A stretch of DNA of 64,000 nt from Cyrtodaria siliqua (lineage: Eukaryota > Mollusca > Bivalvia > Adapedonta > Hiatellidae), in the NCBI GenBank assembly GCA_037043455.1, contig JAWPHD010004458.1, forward strand, positions 62,001-126,000. The letters run 5' to 3'. Positions 23,496 to 34,999 of this stretch are shown here, in pieces. The notes beneath the pieces were generated by a model, which did no database searches, had not been told where the DNA came from, and saw nothing but the letters and a program-made list of their open reading frames with translations. The position numbers and the translations under genes are program-made. The number at the start of each line of letters is the position of its first letter. Position 1 is the stretch's first letter.

Positions 23496-23787
23496 TTTGA
23501 CTTAGAATTTTCAATTCTGATAAGAAACTATTAACACATTTCTTAATGACTGATGACCTTATATCCATCTACATCACCCATCATTGAATCCCTAATTTAT
23601 TTACAAAATTATGGTCCTTTATTTCACTCTATAATGAACTTCATGTGGCTCTCACTTTAAAACTTTTCATGGATTGTTATTATTACACTTGACAGACAGT
23701 TCACACAAGATGATATGTGTCTCTGCATCAAATTTTTTTTTCTTTTCATTTCAGCAATTTCTTCACAGAATTATGGATCTTAGATTT

Positions 23788-25829
23788 TTAGCTCTACTGA
23801 TCAGAGATCAGCAGAGCTTATACCGTGGTGCGGCGTCCGTCGTCTGTCTGTCCATCTGTCCGTCTGTCCGTCCGTAAACTTTTATTTGTAACGACTACTC
23901 CTCTGAAACTACTGGATGGATATTCATGAAACTTTACAGAAATGTTGCCCATGAAGTCTAGTTGATCCTAGCAAAAATTCATGTTGATGTGAAATCCAAG
24001 ATGGCCGCCAAATGTAAAAATAGGTTTTTAAAAAACAAGTTTGTAGCGACTACTTCTAGAAAACTCTAATGGATATTGATATTGGACTTTTTCTAAAATG
24101 ATCAGCATGACATGATGTTGATCCTTGTCGAAAATCGTTTTGATTCGATGTTAAACATGGCTGCCAGAGGCCATCTTTGTTTACATAGAGTTATATAATG
24201 AAAACTTGTAGCAACTACTCCTCTGAAACTACTAGACGGATTTTCATGAATCTTCACAGGAATGTTGCTCTTGATGTATAATTGATCCTAGCGAAATTTC
24301 AGGTCGGCCGGAAATTCAAGATGGCCGCCACGGCTAAATATAGATTTTTAAAAAATAAATTTGTAGCGACTACTTCTTGAAAACTATAAGAGATATTGAT
24401 ATGGGACTTTTTCTAAAATGATCAGCATGACATGATGTTGGTCCTTGTCGAAAATCGTTATGATTCGACGTTAAACATCTTTGTTTACATAGAGTTATAT
24501 AATGAAAACTTATAGCGACTACTTCTCTGAAACTACTTGACGGATTTTCATGAAACTTCACAGGAATGTTGCTCTTGATGTCTAATTGATCCTAGCAAAA
24601 TTTCAGGTCAGAAAATCAAGATGGCCGCAAAGGCTAAAAATAGATTTTTAAAAAATAAGTTTGTAGCGACTACTTTTTAGCTCTACTGATCAGAGATCAG
24701 CAGAGCTTATGCCGTGGTGCAGCGTCCGTCGTCCGTCTGTCCGTCTCTCTGTCCGTCTGTCTGTCCGTAAACTTTTTTTTGTAGCGACTTCTCCTCTGAA
24801 ACTACTGAATGGATTTTCATGAAACTTTACAGAAATGTTGCCCATGAATCCTAGTTGATCCTAGCAAAAATTCATGTTGATGTGAAATCCAAGATGGCCG
24901 CCAGATCTAAAAATAGGTTTTTTAAAAAACAAGTTTGTAGCGACTTCTTCATGAAAACTATAAGTGATATTGATATGGGACTTTTTCTTAAATGATCAGC
25001 ATGACATGATGTTGACAGATTTCACAGGAATGTTGCTCTTGATGTCTAATTGATCCTAGCAAAATTTCAGGTCGCCCGGAAATTCAAGATGGAATGGCTA
25101 AAAATAGATTTTCAAATTACAAGTTTGTAGCGACTACTACTTGAAAACTATAAGTGATATTGATATTGGACTTTTTGTAAAATGATCAGCATGACATGAT
25201 GTTGGTCCATGTCAAAAATTGTTTTGATTCAACGTTAAACATGGCTGCCAGCAGTCATCTTTGTTTACATAGAGTTATATAGTAAAAACTTGTAGTGACT
25301 AATCCTTTGAAACTACTAGGCAGATTTTCTTGAAACTTTACAGGAATGTTGCTCTTAATGTTTAATTGATCCTAGCAAAATTTCAGATCGGCCAGAAATT
25401 CAAGATGGCTACCCACAGCTAAAATTAGATTTTTTAAAAAAGAAGTTTGTAGCGACTACGTCTTGAAAACTATAAGTGATATTGATATGGGACTTTTTGT
25501 AAAATGATCAGCATGACATGATGGTTATCAGAGTCAAACATTATTTTGATTCGACGTTAAACATGGCTGTCAGTGGCCATCTTTGTTTACATAGAGTTAT
25601 ATAATGAAAACTTGTAGCGACTATTCCTGTGAAACTACTTGACGGATTTTCATGAAACTTCACAGGAATGTTGCTCTTAATGTCTAATTGATCCTAGCAA
25701 AATTTCAGGTCGGCCGGAAATTCAAGATGGCCGCCACGGTTAAAAATAGATTTTCAAAAAACAAGTCTGTAGCGACTACTTCCTGAAATCAAAATCAATC
25801 AGTAGAGCTTCAAGGTCATTGACCTCTTG
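23788..25829 (+). mobile_element. Family A modular repeat with two 5' ends and one 3' end
   Basis: Complete 5' ends (TTAGCTCTACTGATCAGAG plus GTCCGTC tract) occur at 23788 and 24677, but there is only one 3' end (hairpin AGGTCATTGACCT, CTCTTG|T) at 25829. The core units (several, roughly 160-170 bases each for the two alternating module types) run on in one direction. Either a head-to-tail duplication or an insertion of one copy in another with loss of the inner 3' end. Confidence 0.65.
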
Positions 25830-26243
25830 TTAAAAAACTCATGGCGTCCCGTTAGTTTTTCTCTTAACTTGCATTTGTTCAATCATTAATATTAATTATA
25901 AGAATAGTATTAAGCAATTTATTTTTGCATATTATCAATTTTTGATATTATTGCACCAATAATATATTAAAACTTTTAGTATAATAAGACGACATAGTGA
26001 ATACTTGACATTTGATTTATTTAAATGTAACCGGGGCAAAAGTGAAAGTGATACAGGATATATAAATAAAGATACCTGTTTCAAATACTTCAAGATTGCC
26101 GTGTGTCCCTTTAAGTTAATGACAGGTACTACATCCATGTAACACATATATTCGTAACAATAAACTCCATTCAATTAAACCGTTACTCGGAGAATGGCAT
26201 TCTTCTAGTAGACCCATTCGTGGAGAAGAGTTGTCCTAGCACA
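25830..26243. other. Intron 1 sequence, no gene
   Basis: AT-rich; nothing recognised. Confidence 0.35.
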
Positions 26244-26570
26244 TCTTGTTGGAATGTGTAGATTTTGATCTATGCATCAAAGGTACTACAATGAAAGAGT
26301 TATTTGAAACTATTGATTTTAGTCTTGTTTTAGATTTCCTGAAATATGTTCTTATATATATTTATTTATACACCCGTTTAAGGGCATTTGTTGATTTACA
26401 TATATATAGTTTATATTACTACCATATCATCCCTTATTTGTAAATAGTTTTATCTTTATAAATTTACATTCATTTTTAATTACTACTTCATTTCTTCATC
26501 TTTCATCAGTTTTTGCGCACAATATGACCTATTTTTGTGTCGACGTGCCGTAAAACACCATTCATTCCAT
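26244..26570 (+). mobile_element. Non-LTR retrotransposon 3' end (LINE copy 1)
   Basis: The frame reads MKELFETIDFSLVLDFLK, matching the C-terminal end of LINE reverse-transcriptase proteins (short helix with FLKE..LY). It is followed by a 3' UTR ending TGTGTCGACGTGCCGTAAAA and CACCATTCATTC. The same element occurs at 46492 with better coding sequence. This copy is uninterrupted at the point where the other is split, and so serves as an empty site. Confidence 0.6.
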
Positions 26571-26811
26571 GTAACAGTTTGTTCAGCGTTCAGTTCTAAT
26601 CTGTCATCTAGTTTGATCTTATGCAATTTAATAAAAAAAGATATAACATTGAAAACTCAATAAAATGTTTTGGGTAGGGGCAAACAAAGTGGTTAGTTGG
26701 GTAAAGGGCAAACAAACATTTTATATTGTATATTTTAATTTAGGCCTTTTATTGTGTGTATATTACATAATTTAGTTAATGTAGTTTGTGAATATGTGTA
26801 TATTGCAAAAA

Positions 26812-26904
26812 GTAGTTTGTGTATATTACATACAGAATGTAGGTTGTGTATATTACAGAATGTATTTTGTGTATTTTACAGAATGTATTTTGTGTATTTT
26901 ACAG
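26812..26904 (+). repeat. 23-bp tandem repeat carrying four 3' splice sites
   Basis: The unit AATGTATTTTGTGTATTTTACAG is 23 bp; in shorter pieces, AATGTATTTTGTG then TATTTTACAG. AG ends fall at 26835, 26858, 26881 and 26904, exactly 23 apart. The two rightmost full units are identical. The array abuts exon 2 of the Ig gene. Confidence 0.9.
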
Positions 26905-27025
26905 AAGAAGAACCACCAAGGATTACTTTTCCTGGGGGTAACAAATGGAACTTTAAAATTGATCATGTCAGAGAAAACAACATGAAAGTAATTCATTGTC
27001 AAGCTTCTGGTAATCCTCAGCCAAA
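26905..27025 (+). CDS. Ig adhesion gene, coding exon 2: first half of Ig1
   Basis: Encodes residues 23-62 plus two bases of codon 63. It starts KEEPPRITFPGG and ends with the cysteine turn HCQASGNPQP, which supplies the B-strand cysteine (Cys54) of Ig1. The PPRI opening and the C-x-A-S-G-x-P-x-P motif are typical of Ig1 in L1/neuroglian proteins. It enters in phase 1 and leaves in phase 2 (donor CCAAA|GTAAGT). The acceptor belongs to a perfect four-copy tandem array: AG ends at 26835, 26858, 26881 and 26904, 23 bases apart. Only the last acceptor, used here, and the first keep the frame. The first would add 23 residues without a stop, the middle two lead to early stops. Confidence 0.85.
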
Positions 27026-27427
27026 GTAAGTTTTGTTTTGTTTATCATTCTGTAGTAACCACAGATGCACAGTTATACCTTGAAAATCATTGTCCACTCT
27101 AACTCCTCTCCCCCTGAAGCATTTCTCATGAACTTCATGGGTGGTCTGCCTGTTAAAGGGTGACCTCTATTGAATAATGAGGTCAGTAGGTCAAAGGTCA
27201 AGGTTCACTGATCAGAAACTTCATGGGTGGACTGCCTGTCGTGAGAGGATGACACCTATTGATTTAGAGGTCAGATGGTCATAGGTTAAGGTCACCGTGA
27301 CTGGATCATGAAAGTCCTTGTCCGGGGGAGAGAAGTTACATAGTGGGGAATAGTTTCATGATAGGGTCATGGCAACATTGACCTTTGACATATTGACCTC
27401 AAAATTAATAGGGGTCATCATCTAATC

Positions 27428-27925
27428 ACAGGCCTCCGTGGCCATGATAGTAAAAGACGCTGGGTCTAAAACTCTCTCTCCTTTCACCAGTGAGGTTTCG
27501 AATCCCACTGGGAGATAGACTTGTCAAGTGAGAAAGTATTGATTCTTATGGATGGTGGGAGGTACTGGATCTACCCAGGAAAAATGGGGTGGTCTGCAGT
27601 GTTCCCACTGACTTTTTCATTTGGGGGTACATGTACCCCCTACTGTTAAATTTTGGGGGTACACTACAAATTTAGGGGGTACACTATGAATTTTTAAGAT
27701 TTTTAAACCTTTCAACATACTTTATTTGCTACTGAAGGCATTACAATACACAGCACAGTGTAATATTCAAGTTGACAACATTTTTTTTTCTGTGCGTGCA
27801 TGCACGTACGAGGTCAGTTTTCTGTGCGTGATTTTTTGCTTTCATGCGTGATTCACGCACATATGTGCGTGAATGGGAACACTGGGTCTGCTTCTACCAC
27901 AAGAAGAATTCATCCACTGTATATG
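27428..27925 (+). repeat. SINE family S2 split by a hAT-type MITE
   Basis: Head CCTCCGTGGCCATGATAG and B-box GAGGTTTCGAATCCC, body GGTACTGGATCTACCCAGG, then the insertion, then TTCTACCACAAG. The order matches the copy at 18605. Confidence 0.7.
27597..27884. mobile_element. 288-bp hAT-type MITE inside a SINE
   Basis: Left end CAGTGTTCCCACTGAC, right end reverse complement of CAGTGTTCCCATTCAC. The flanking SINE sequence GGTCTG is present on both sides, and the uninterrupted SINE at 18605 shows the empty site. GTAC-rich palindromes inside (GGGGGTACATGTACCCCC). Confidence 0.7.
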
Positions 27926-28116
27926 GCTAAACATGACAAAAATCAATGAATTTGCTTCAGGGGGGAAATGTTACAGAGGATAAGGATTTTTATGATCAGG
28001 TCACAGTGCCCTTGACCTCTCTCCACCTGGAGCAAATCTCATGAATCTTCATGGGAGGGCTGCCTGTGAATGGAGGATAACCTCTATTGGTTTTAAAGTC
28101 AGAAGGTCAAAGGTCA

Positions 28117-28131
28117 AGGTCACTGTGACCT
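28117..28131. promoter_or_regulatory. Perfect oestrogen-response-element palindrome inside a repeat
   Basis: AGGTCACTGTGACCT: two AGGTCA half sites inverted with a 3-base spacer, directly preceded by AAAGGTCA. Match to the nuclear-receptor consensus is seen; use in vivo is unknown. Confidence 0.3.
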
Positions 28132-28180
28132 GATCATGAAAACCCTTCTCCCTTCTGTAACTCGTCTCCCCTGAAGTAAA

Positions 28181-28882
28181 TCTCATGAAAGATGGAATGC
28201 TTGAGATGGGAGCATAATGCTATTTAAATCACTTGAAATTTGATTTTCTTAAGCCATGTTGGGTTTCATTATTTGGCAAATGCTTAAAAAAATCGTGATC
28301 CATTGCAGCTTTATGAACACAAAGTCTGTGGAGTTAATTTTTACTTGCTGTTGATGATTTGTCTTTACCCAAACAGTAGGTAGCAGAGGGGTTATTCTAG
28401 TTATGTCACTGCTTTCTACTTCATATATGGGCAGAGCCCAGTGGCTCCAAGATGAGGCATTTTAAGTTTGGTTTTGGTCAATGGTCTAACAAACTTCTGC
28501 TGTAGCAACATTTACAAAGTTGAAACTCTCTGAAGCTGCTGGATTTTAATTAAACTTTATTGTTATGATTTTCAGGCGGTGGATGCTCTGTCACAATGTA
28601 TTTGTGGATGCCCTGTCAAATGTGTTTATTTTTGAGGGGCATCGTCCAGTATGGCAGCTATTACATAGATGTCATTAATTTTAAAAACCAGGTGGCACAT
28701 AGATCACTGTTTAAAGGGATTTCAAATATTTTGTATACAAACTTAAAAATAACCACTCAAAGGGAGACCATTCAAAGTACATGTAGCATCTCGGAAAGGC
28801 CAGGCATACTCTCTTAATGTCACCATTGACTGTGTAATTGGGATTATCTTTGTTAATTTGTATACATTTCTTTAGTGTTTTT
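28181..28882. other. Intron 2 sequence, no gene
   Basis: Nothing recognised except a small duplicated word (GTGGATGC.CTGTCA) near 28577-28618. Confidence 0.35.
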
Positions 28883-29960
28883 TGTCGAGCCCGCTTTTGG
28901 ACAGCTCGACATAGTTGTCACAATGGCAGTTCGGTGTATGTGCGTCCGTGCGTCCGTCTGATCTTGTCCGGGATATAACTTTGTCATGCATTAAGGGATT
29001 TTGAAATAACTTGGCACAAAAGATAACCAGAAGAGGACGATCTGTCGTGCGCAAACCCAGGCCTCCAGCTCAGAGGTCAAGGTCACACTTAGAGGTCATG
29101 CAGTTCATGCAGTCCGATTTTGTCCGGGCTGTACCTTTGTCATGCATAAAGACATTTTGAGTTACTTGGCAGAAATGATCACCATAAGAGAATAATGTGT
29201 CACGCACAACACCCGGGCCTCCACCTCAAAGGTCAACACCCAGGCCTCCATCTCAAATGTCAAGGTCACACATAGAGGTCATGCACTCAGGTCTTGTCCA
29301 GGCTGTAACTTTGTCATGCATAGAGGGATTTTGAAATATCATAGCACAAATGATCACCAATGAGGACGATGTGTCACATACAACACCCGGGCCTCCACCT
29401 CAAAGGTCAAGGTCACACTTATAGGTCATGCATTTCATAGTAGTCCGATCTTGTCCGAGCTGTAACCTTGTCATGCATAACTAATAAAGGGATTTTGAAA
29501 TTACTTGGCACAAAGGATTACCATAAGAGGATGATGTGTCGCGCACAACACCCAGTCCTTCGGCTCAAAAGTCAAGGTCACACGTAGTTGTCATGCAGTT
29601 CATGCAGTCCGATCTTGTCCGGGCTGTAACCTTGTCATGCATCGAGACATTTTGAAATTACTTGGCAGAAATGATCACGATAAGAGAACGCTGTGTCTTG
29701 CGCAGACCCAGGCCTGCAGCTCAAAGGTGAAGGTCACACTTAGAGGTCATGCAGTTCATGCAGTCCGATCTTGTCCAGGCTGTAACTTTGTCATGCATAG
29801 AGGGATTTTGAAATGATCATCACAACAGGACGATGTGTCTCGTACAAACCCGGGCCTCAAGCTCAAAGGTCATGCAGTCCAGTCTTGTCCGGGCTATAAC
29901 TGTCATGCACAGAGGAAATCTGAAATTACTTTGCACAAATGATTTCAAATATTAATACAA
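28883..29960 (+). mobile_element. Modular repeat, family G
   Basis: The 5' hairpin GTCGAGC...GCTCGAC (28888-28911) is followed by GTGCGTCCGTGCGTCCGTC, then about six diverged core units sharing CTTGTCCGGGCTGTAAC, TTGTCATGCAT, TTACTTGGCA and AGGTCAAGGTCACAC. No clear 3' hairpin, so probably 3'-truncated. Confidence 0.6.
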
Positions 29961-30424
29961 TATTTTGTACTTAGTCATTTTCAAATAAAACCAGTGTTCG
30001 GTAGGTGCTACACACATAATATGTATACACTGTAGCCAGTTAATATTTCGTCTTCAAGATAAAGGTTTCAGCACTCTGACCAATCACTGATCTTATTTTT
30101 ACAGGTACAGCTATTAATAGATGCACCAAATTCAAAATTTGACAGTTAGGAATAAAAGTTTTGTTCTAGAAAGTATGGAAAATAAATACATTATATAATT
30201 ATTTTGATATATCTGTAAAGAGTAATGTTTAATGTATTTACCTGCCAAATTTTATGGTTTAAAAATGCTTTATTATTTAGAAATTTGTGATTAAACCTCT
30301 CTGAGCAGCATAATGCATAAAATAAAATATAGTTTGCAGTATGAAATAACGCATTTATTTTATTGATAAACTGCAATATTCCATTGCTTATCATAATATA
30401 AAAAAAAAGCATTACCAAAGATTA

Positions 30425-30925
30425 AAGGGACACTGTCCGTAGGTAAACAGATATTGAGCATAACCAAATAACTGGCTGACTTTTATTCAGTGAAATGTAT
30501 ACATGATAACATGAGGATAGACCCTAAGAAGTATGTAGGAATACATTCGTGAGTTTGAAAAAAAAAAGTTTTAATTATTATATGTAAATAAAGTGGGACC
30601 CACAATATTTACCTTTTCTGCGATCACGTGACTTCCATTAGCCCATTAGGTTTTCACCACAGTATGTATTGCGAAATATGTATAGCCCGCTTAGCTCAGT
30701 CGGGAGCGTGAACGGCCACTTTACGCTCACGCACACTATTATTACTGTGAGTGTAATTTTAGTTTGGGCTGTGAGTTCAAACGCACAAAGCGGATTTACT
30801 TTTTTTTGTAACGCGATTGAATTCCGTTAAACAATCTTGCTTTTAGTTAGTAAATATTCAATAATGTTTAGTGTGTAATGTTTGCGAACATAATTATTGT
30901 GTGTTTTATAAGCTAAAAGTTACGG
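30425..30925. repeat. Repeat with tRNA-like segment
   Basis: CCCGCTTAGCTCAGTCGGGAGC (A-box and a GCTC/GAGC D-stem; written in part) at about 30690 and GTGAGTTCAAACGC (B-box) at about 30770, with CCGCTT/AAGCGG able to pair as an acceptor-like stem. The part between is too long and irregular for a tRNA. Outer borders CTGTCCGTA and TACGGACAG form a weak inverted repeat. Read as a SINE-like or tRNA-relic repeat. Confidence 0.4.
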
Positions 30926-31075
30926 ACAGGTTTAGTTACATCTGTTCTTGAATGTATATCATTGTCACTTCCTGACAGAATGTGTCATGTTCCATCATGT
31001 TTACACAGAAAGCTCATGAGTTTGTAGAGGTATTCACTACTTGAAGTGGTCTAGTTCAAAGTTCTAGTCGGAACA

Positions 31076-31132
31076 GGGGACCAGAGGAACAGGGGATGTT
31101 TTGCATCCCCACCTCGCACCCCTCTGGTCCCC
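31076..31132. repeat. Nested perfect hairpin
   Basis: Outer arms GGGGACCAGAGG and CCTCTGGTCCCC are exact inverses (31076-31087 and 31121-31132); an inner hairpin GGGGATG/CATCCCC lies between them. Confidence 0.7.
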
Positions 31133-31493
31133 ATATATCTGAAACGTTCCTTTACAACTTTAGTTATATCATTTAGTCAAAGGTCAAGGTAACAAGAGAA
31201 ATCAACTTGACCCTGAAGTTGAATATAATTCAGTTCAAATCTTTATTATACCCCCACAAACGAAGTTTAGGGGGGTATATATAGGAGTGAGCTTGTTGGT
31301 CCGTCCGTCGGTCGGTCTGTTGGTTTCCGGATGATAACTCATGAAAGGGTTTATGGATTTAAATAATATTTGGTACACGGGTATAACACCATAAAATACA
31401 GGTCAAGTTCGACTTTGGTTACAAACCACCAATTTTTGACGGAGTTATGGCCCCTTTTCAACTTAGTATTTGCCCAAAAAACGGTGTCCGGAC

Positions 31494-34400
31494 TAGTGAT
31501 GTAACGATTGTCGCCGATAATCGAATATCTATCGCTAAAAGCCACCCGATTCCGATTATCGATTTTTGATTTTATAATCGATTGTCGCCGAGTACGAAAG
31601 TGCGAAACGGCTGGGTACAAAAGGCACTCAAAATGGCTGAATCGGCAGCCGAAACAATTGTTGACGCCAACAACAACGCAACAGAAACTGTTGAGCGTTT
31701 AATATATAGCTATCCAGGTGGAAGAACTAAGTCTAAAGTTTGGGATTTCTTTGGATTTTATAAAAATAAAGATGGGCCGGTTAGCAAACATACTCTTGAC
31801 ATGGAAAATGCAATTTGCAGAGTTTGCAGGAAGTCGTTCGCCAACAAAGGTATTGTTTTTATTATCTACATATTTGCGATCGATCGACTGAAAATAATAT
31901 TAAATACGTTAAATATGAACAACCAACATGATATTAATATACATTATTGGTCCAATTGGATGATGTGACTGATCAGTTATTGCGTCGGATTTTTATTGAA
32001 CGACAATGCACGTGGGTGGGTGGGGTATTTTTTATTATTTTTTTTTAGTTTTAGAATTTTAGTATCAACTGATCAGTCTCATTGATTACAAATTTAGCAT
32101 TTAACAATAACTAAAGATTAAAGGAGTATTTTAAACAGAAATGAGTTCATTAATTTGAAATAATTTCTTAAAAATAAAAAAATACAAACCACTAAGTTGA
32201 CTAACCACAGCTGCATAAATAAATAAAACAGATATATCCATACTGTGACATACATTAAGTAAATTATTTGTATACTTCAGGGAACACCACCAACTTTAAG
32301 TCACATGTTGAGAATGTACACCATGGAAAATTTCCACAGCAAACCAAACCTGTTCAACCCTCCATTGGCAACTTCATCCATTCCTCTGTACCTGTTGGGA
32401 AAATTAGTACAGAGAGACAGCAGAACCTTGACGATGCTCTGTGCAAACTCCTTGTTGGGAAGGTGATCCCCATCAGCATAGTAGAGAATCAGTTCTTCAA
32501 AGATTTTGTTCGACTTTTAGACCCAAGGCAAGTGTAATGTTATAAGTTATCGGTTCAAAAGCTTTATATGTTTACTGTTTATATATCATGCCTAGCTAAT
32601 CATGCCGACGTTAAATAAAATTTATTTGATTGATTTAATAGTGTTTTATGTAGACACCAGCACATAAAATAGGCTTAATATTTGCACTGTTCATCTGAAA
32701 TCTGAATTGAGACACTTATTATGATATAAGGAACCATCTACCATATGACTGCCTGGTGACTTTTAGTTTTACTAATTTGATAATAATCTAATAAATTATG
32801 AAACAGATTTTTAAATTTAGTTAATCAATTGTAATAAATTGATAATGATAAGTAGTTGTCCTGGTTTTAATCGAATATTTTCTTATTCATATTTTACAGG
32901 TATAACGTTCCTTCTAGAGCTACAGTGATGAGGAGGCTAGAGAAGAAGAAATCCGACATTGAAGAGAAGCTGAGGAAAGATATCAAGTCCTCGCCATTTG
33001 TCGCAATAACACATGATGGATGGACTAGTCTAAATACAGAGTCCTAGTATACCACGACTGTTCACTTTATAGACAATACATGGGTCCTAAAGAGTGCTGT
33101 TTTGGGTACTATAAAAATGGAAGGCCGTCATACAGGGGAACACATTTCAAATGAACTACAGAAAACCCAAGTTCTCTGGTCGCTTCCTCAACCAACAGCT
33201 ACCACAGATAGTGCGGCCAATGAGAAAAAGGCTTACCAACTTCTTAACTGGGATAGGTTTGCCTGTTATGGTCATAGGATTAATCTGATCGTTAAGAAAT
33301 CCCTGGACATTCCAGAAGTCGGACGGATCTTGGGAAAAGCAAGGAAGTTGGTAACTTTCTTTCACCAATCAAGCAGTGTTACAGACTTGTTCCATGCTAA
33401 GCAGAAGCTGTTGCTTGAAGGTAACCAAGTTGGACACAAGCTTATCATTGATGTATGTACACGATGGAACTCAACTCTCTACATGTTACGTCGTCTTGCA
33501 GAACAGACTCCTGTCCTGATGGCCCTGGCTAATGACCAATCTCTCTCAAAGACGGCGGCCACTACTCTCAAGAACACTGTATTTACTTTTGAGGAACATG
33601 CCATAGTAGAACGTCTAGTCACTGTCTTGGATCCTTTTGAAAAGGCTACTACTATTGTGTGTGCTGATAAAACTCCCACCATGCACAAAGTAATTCCCAT
33701 AGTTACAAAGCTACAGAGAGTGGTTAAAGTGGCGGAAGATGACTTGCCTGTTATAAAAAAGGTCAAACAGAAAATACAAGATGAGATGAGTCAAAGTACA
33801 AATTCAGAGTCAATCTCCCTTCTAGGATGCACATTGAATCCCTTTACTAAAAACTTGGACTTTGTCCCTGAGGAGAAGGAAAAAGCACACAGTCTCTTGA
33901 AGGAAATAGTATCCAAATTAGGTTCAACCATTGTTGTCAAGCAGGAAAAAGATGAAACGGATACTACAGATAAGGGTGTTGCAGTAATACCAGCCCTTCC
34001 ATCACTACCAGGACAGGAAGGTACCTCTGATGATAGGAGTAGTGTAGAAATGGAGCCAACTCCTGCTAAAAAACTTAAGTCTGCTTGTACTGAAGACTGG
34101 CTGGATGACATAGTATGTACTGGGGAAACTGAAGCCAACCCTTCCAATGCTATTGAATTAGAGTTGAATCGCTATTTTGGATCTAAGGTGGCTGATTCCG
34201 ATCTCAATCTTACTGTTTTAGAATGGTGGAAAAAGAATGAACATTACTTTCCACGATTGTAACTTGTTGCGAAGAAATATCTAGCAATTCCAGCCTCGTC
34301 TGTTCCATCTGAAAGGGTTTTTAGTCTTGCCGGCCAACTGGTCAATAAAAAAAGATGTAGACTGAACCATGCAAATGTTGACTTACTCATCTTTCTTAAC

Positions 34401-34999
34401 AAGAATCTGGAAAGATACTGGTGATTAACTGATTATTGAAAGACTTGAAGGCTGCTATTTGTAGTAGTTGTGACTGTGAGACAGTTTAATTATTAATTAT
34501 GTGGGATAAAAGAAAGTGAAATTACTAGTCAAAATTTGTTAGTTTTAATTTTTGTTTTTATGTTTTGTTTACAAATTACAGTTTACATTCAACAGTTGTT
34601 AATAAAACTGATAAATTATAAATATTTTTGATTTTCTGAATCTCATATATATCAATGATTGATTGAATCAAGTTTAACATCTCTTAACAACTAGTTTATA
34701 CTGAGAGTCTGAGACATTATCTAAAGTCTTGACTCTTGAGCAGTGTTAAATTAAACTCATGTCAACTGGGCTGCAGTGATGGATTAAACTCATGACCAAT
34801 GGGCTGCAAGAGAAAGTGTATGTACCACTCTACCACATGCAATGATTCATCTACTTGATTTTATACAGACAAGATGCATAATTTGATTGAAAAAAAATAG
34901 AATCATTTTATTTCCGATTATAATCGATTATTAATCGATTTCATACATCCGATTATATCCGATTATCGATTTCCAAATATTTTCGATTGCCCATCACTA
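31494..34999 (+). mobile_element. Complete 3.5 kb hAT transposon with 8-bp target duplication
   Basis: GTCCGGAC flanks both ends exactly (31486-31493 and 35000-35007). The ends TAGTGATGTAACGATTG and the inverse of TAGTGATGGGCAATCGA are imperfect TIRs. Subterminal clusters of CGATTATCGATT-like words are found within about 100 bases of both ends. It encodes one split transposase gene (separate entry). The insertion is within a repeat core unit whose other copies give the empty site, with no deletion. Confidence 0.92.
31633..34424 (+). pseudogene. hAT (ZBED1/DREF-like) transposase, three exons, two in-frame stops
   Basis: Exons 31633-31849, 32281-32527 and 32900-34424 join in frame to 663 codons, the usual size for hAT transposases. 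Exon 1 starts MAESAAETIV and carries the first half of a BED finger (VWDFFGFYKN, CRVC). Exon 2 completes it (HVENVHH). Exon 3 has the hAT core (THDGWTS with the first catalytic Asp; CTRWNSTLYML) and the dimerisation end (PSERVFSLAG, LLIFLNKN). Intron 1 is GT-AG. Intron 2 needs a GC donor (G|GCAAGT), which gives the family-typical LDPRY join. Broken by TAG at 33045-33047 and TAA at 34260-34262; otherwise no frameshift seen, so inactivation is recent. Confidence 0.88.

Larger units (their letters stand above)
27090..28180 (+). repeat. Modular repeat, family H, interrupted by a SINE
   Basis: Diverged units share CTCATGAACTTCATGGGTGG, CTGCCTGT, AGGTCAAAGGTCAAGGTCAC and GATCATGAAA. Interrupted at about 27425-27925 by SINE S2. 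Part of the family recurs at 52170-52330. Confidence 0.55.

Noticed and set aside
30687..30800. tRNA gene
   Set aside because: A- and B-box words and a partial acceptor stem are present, but the interval between boxes is too long and irregular and there is no proper anticodon arm.
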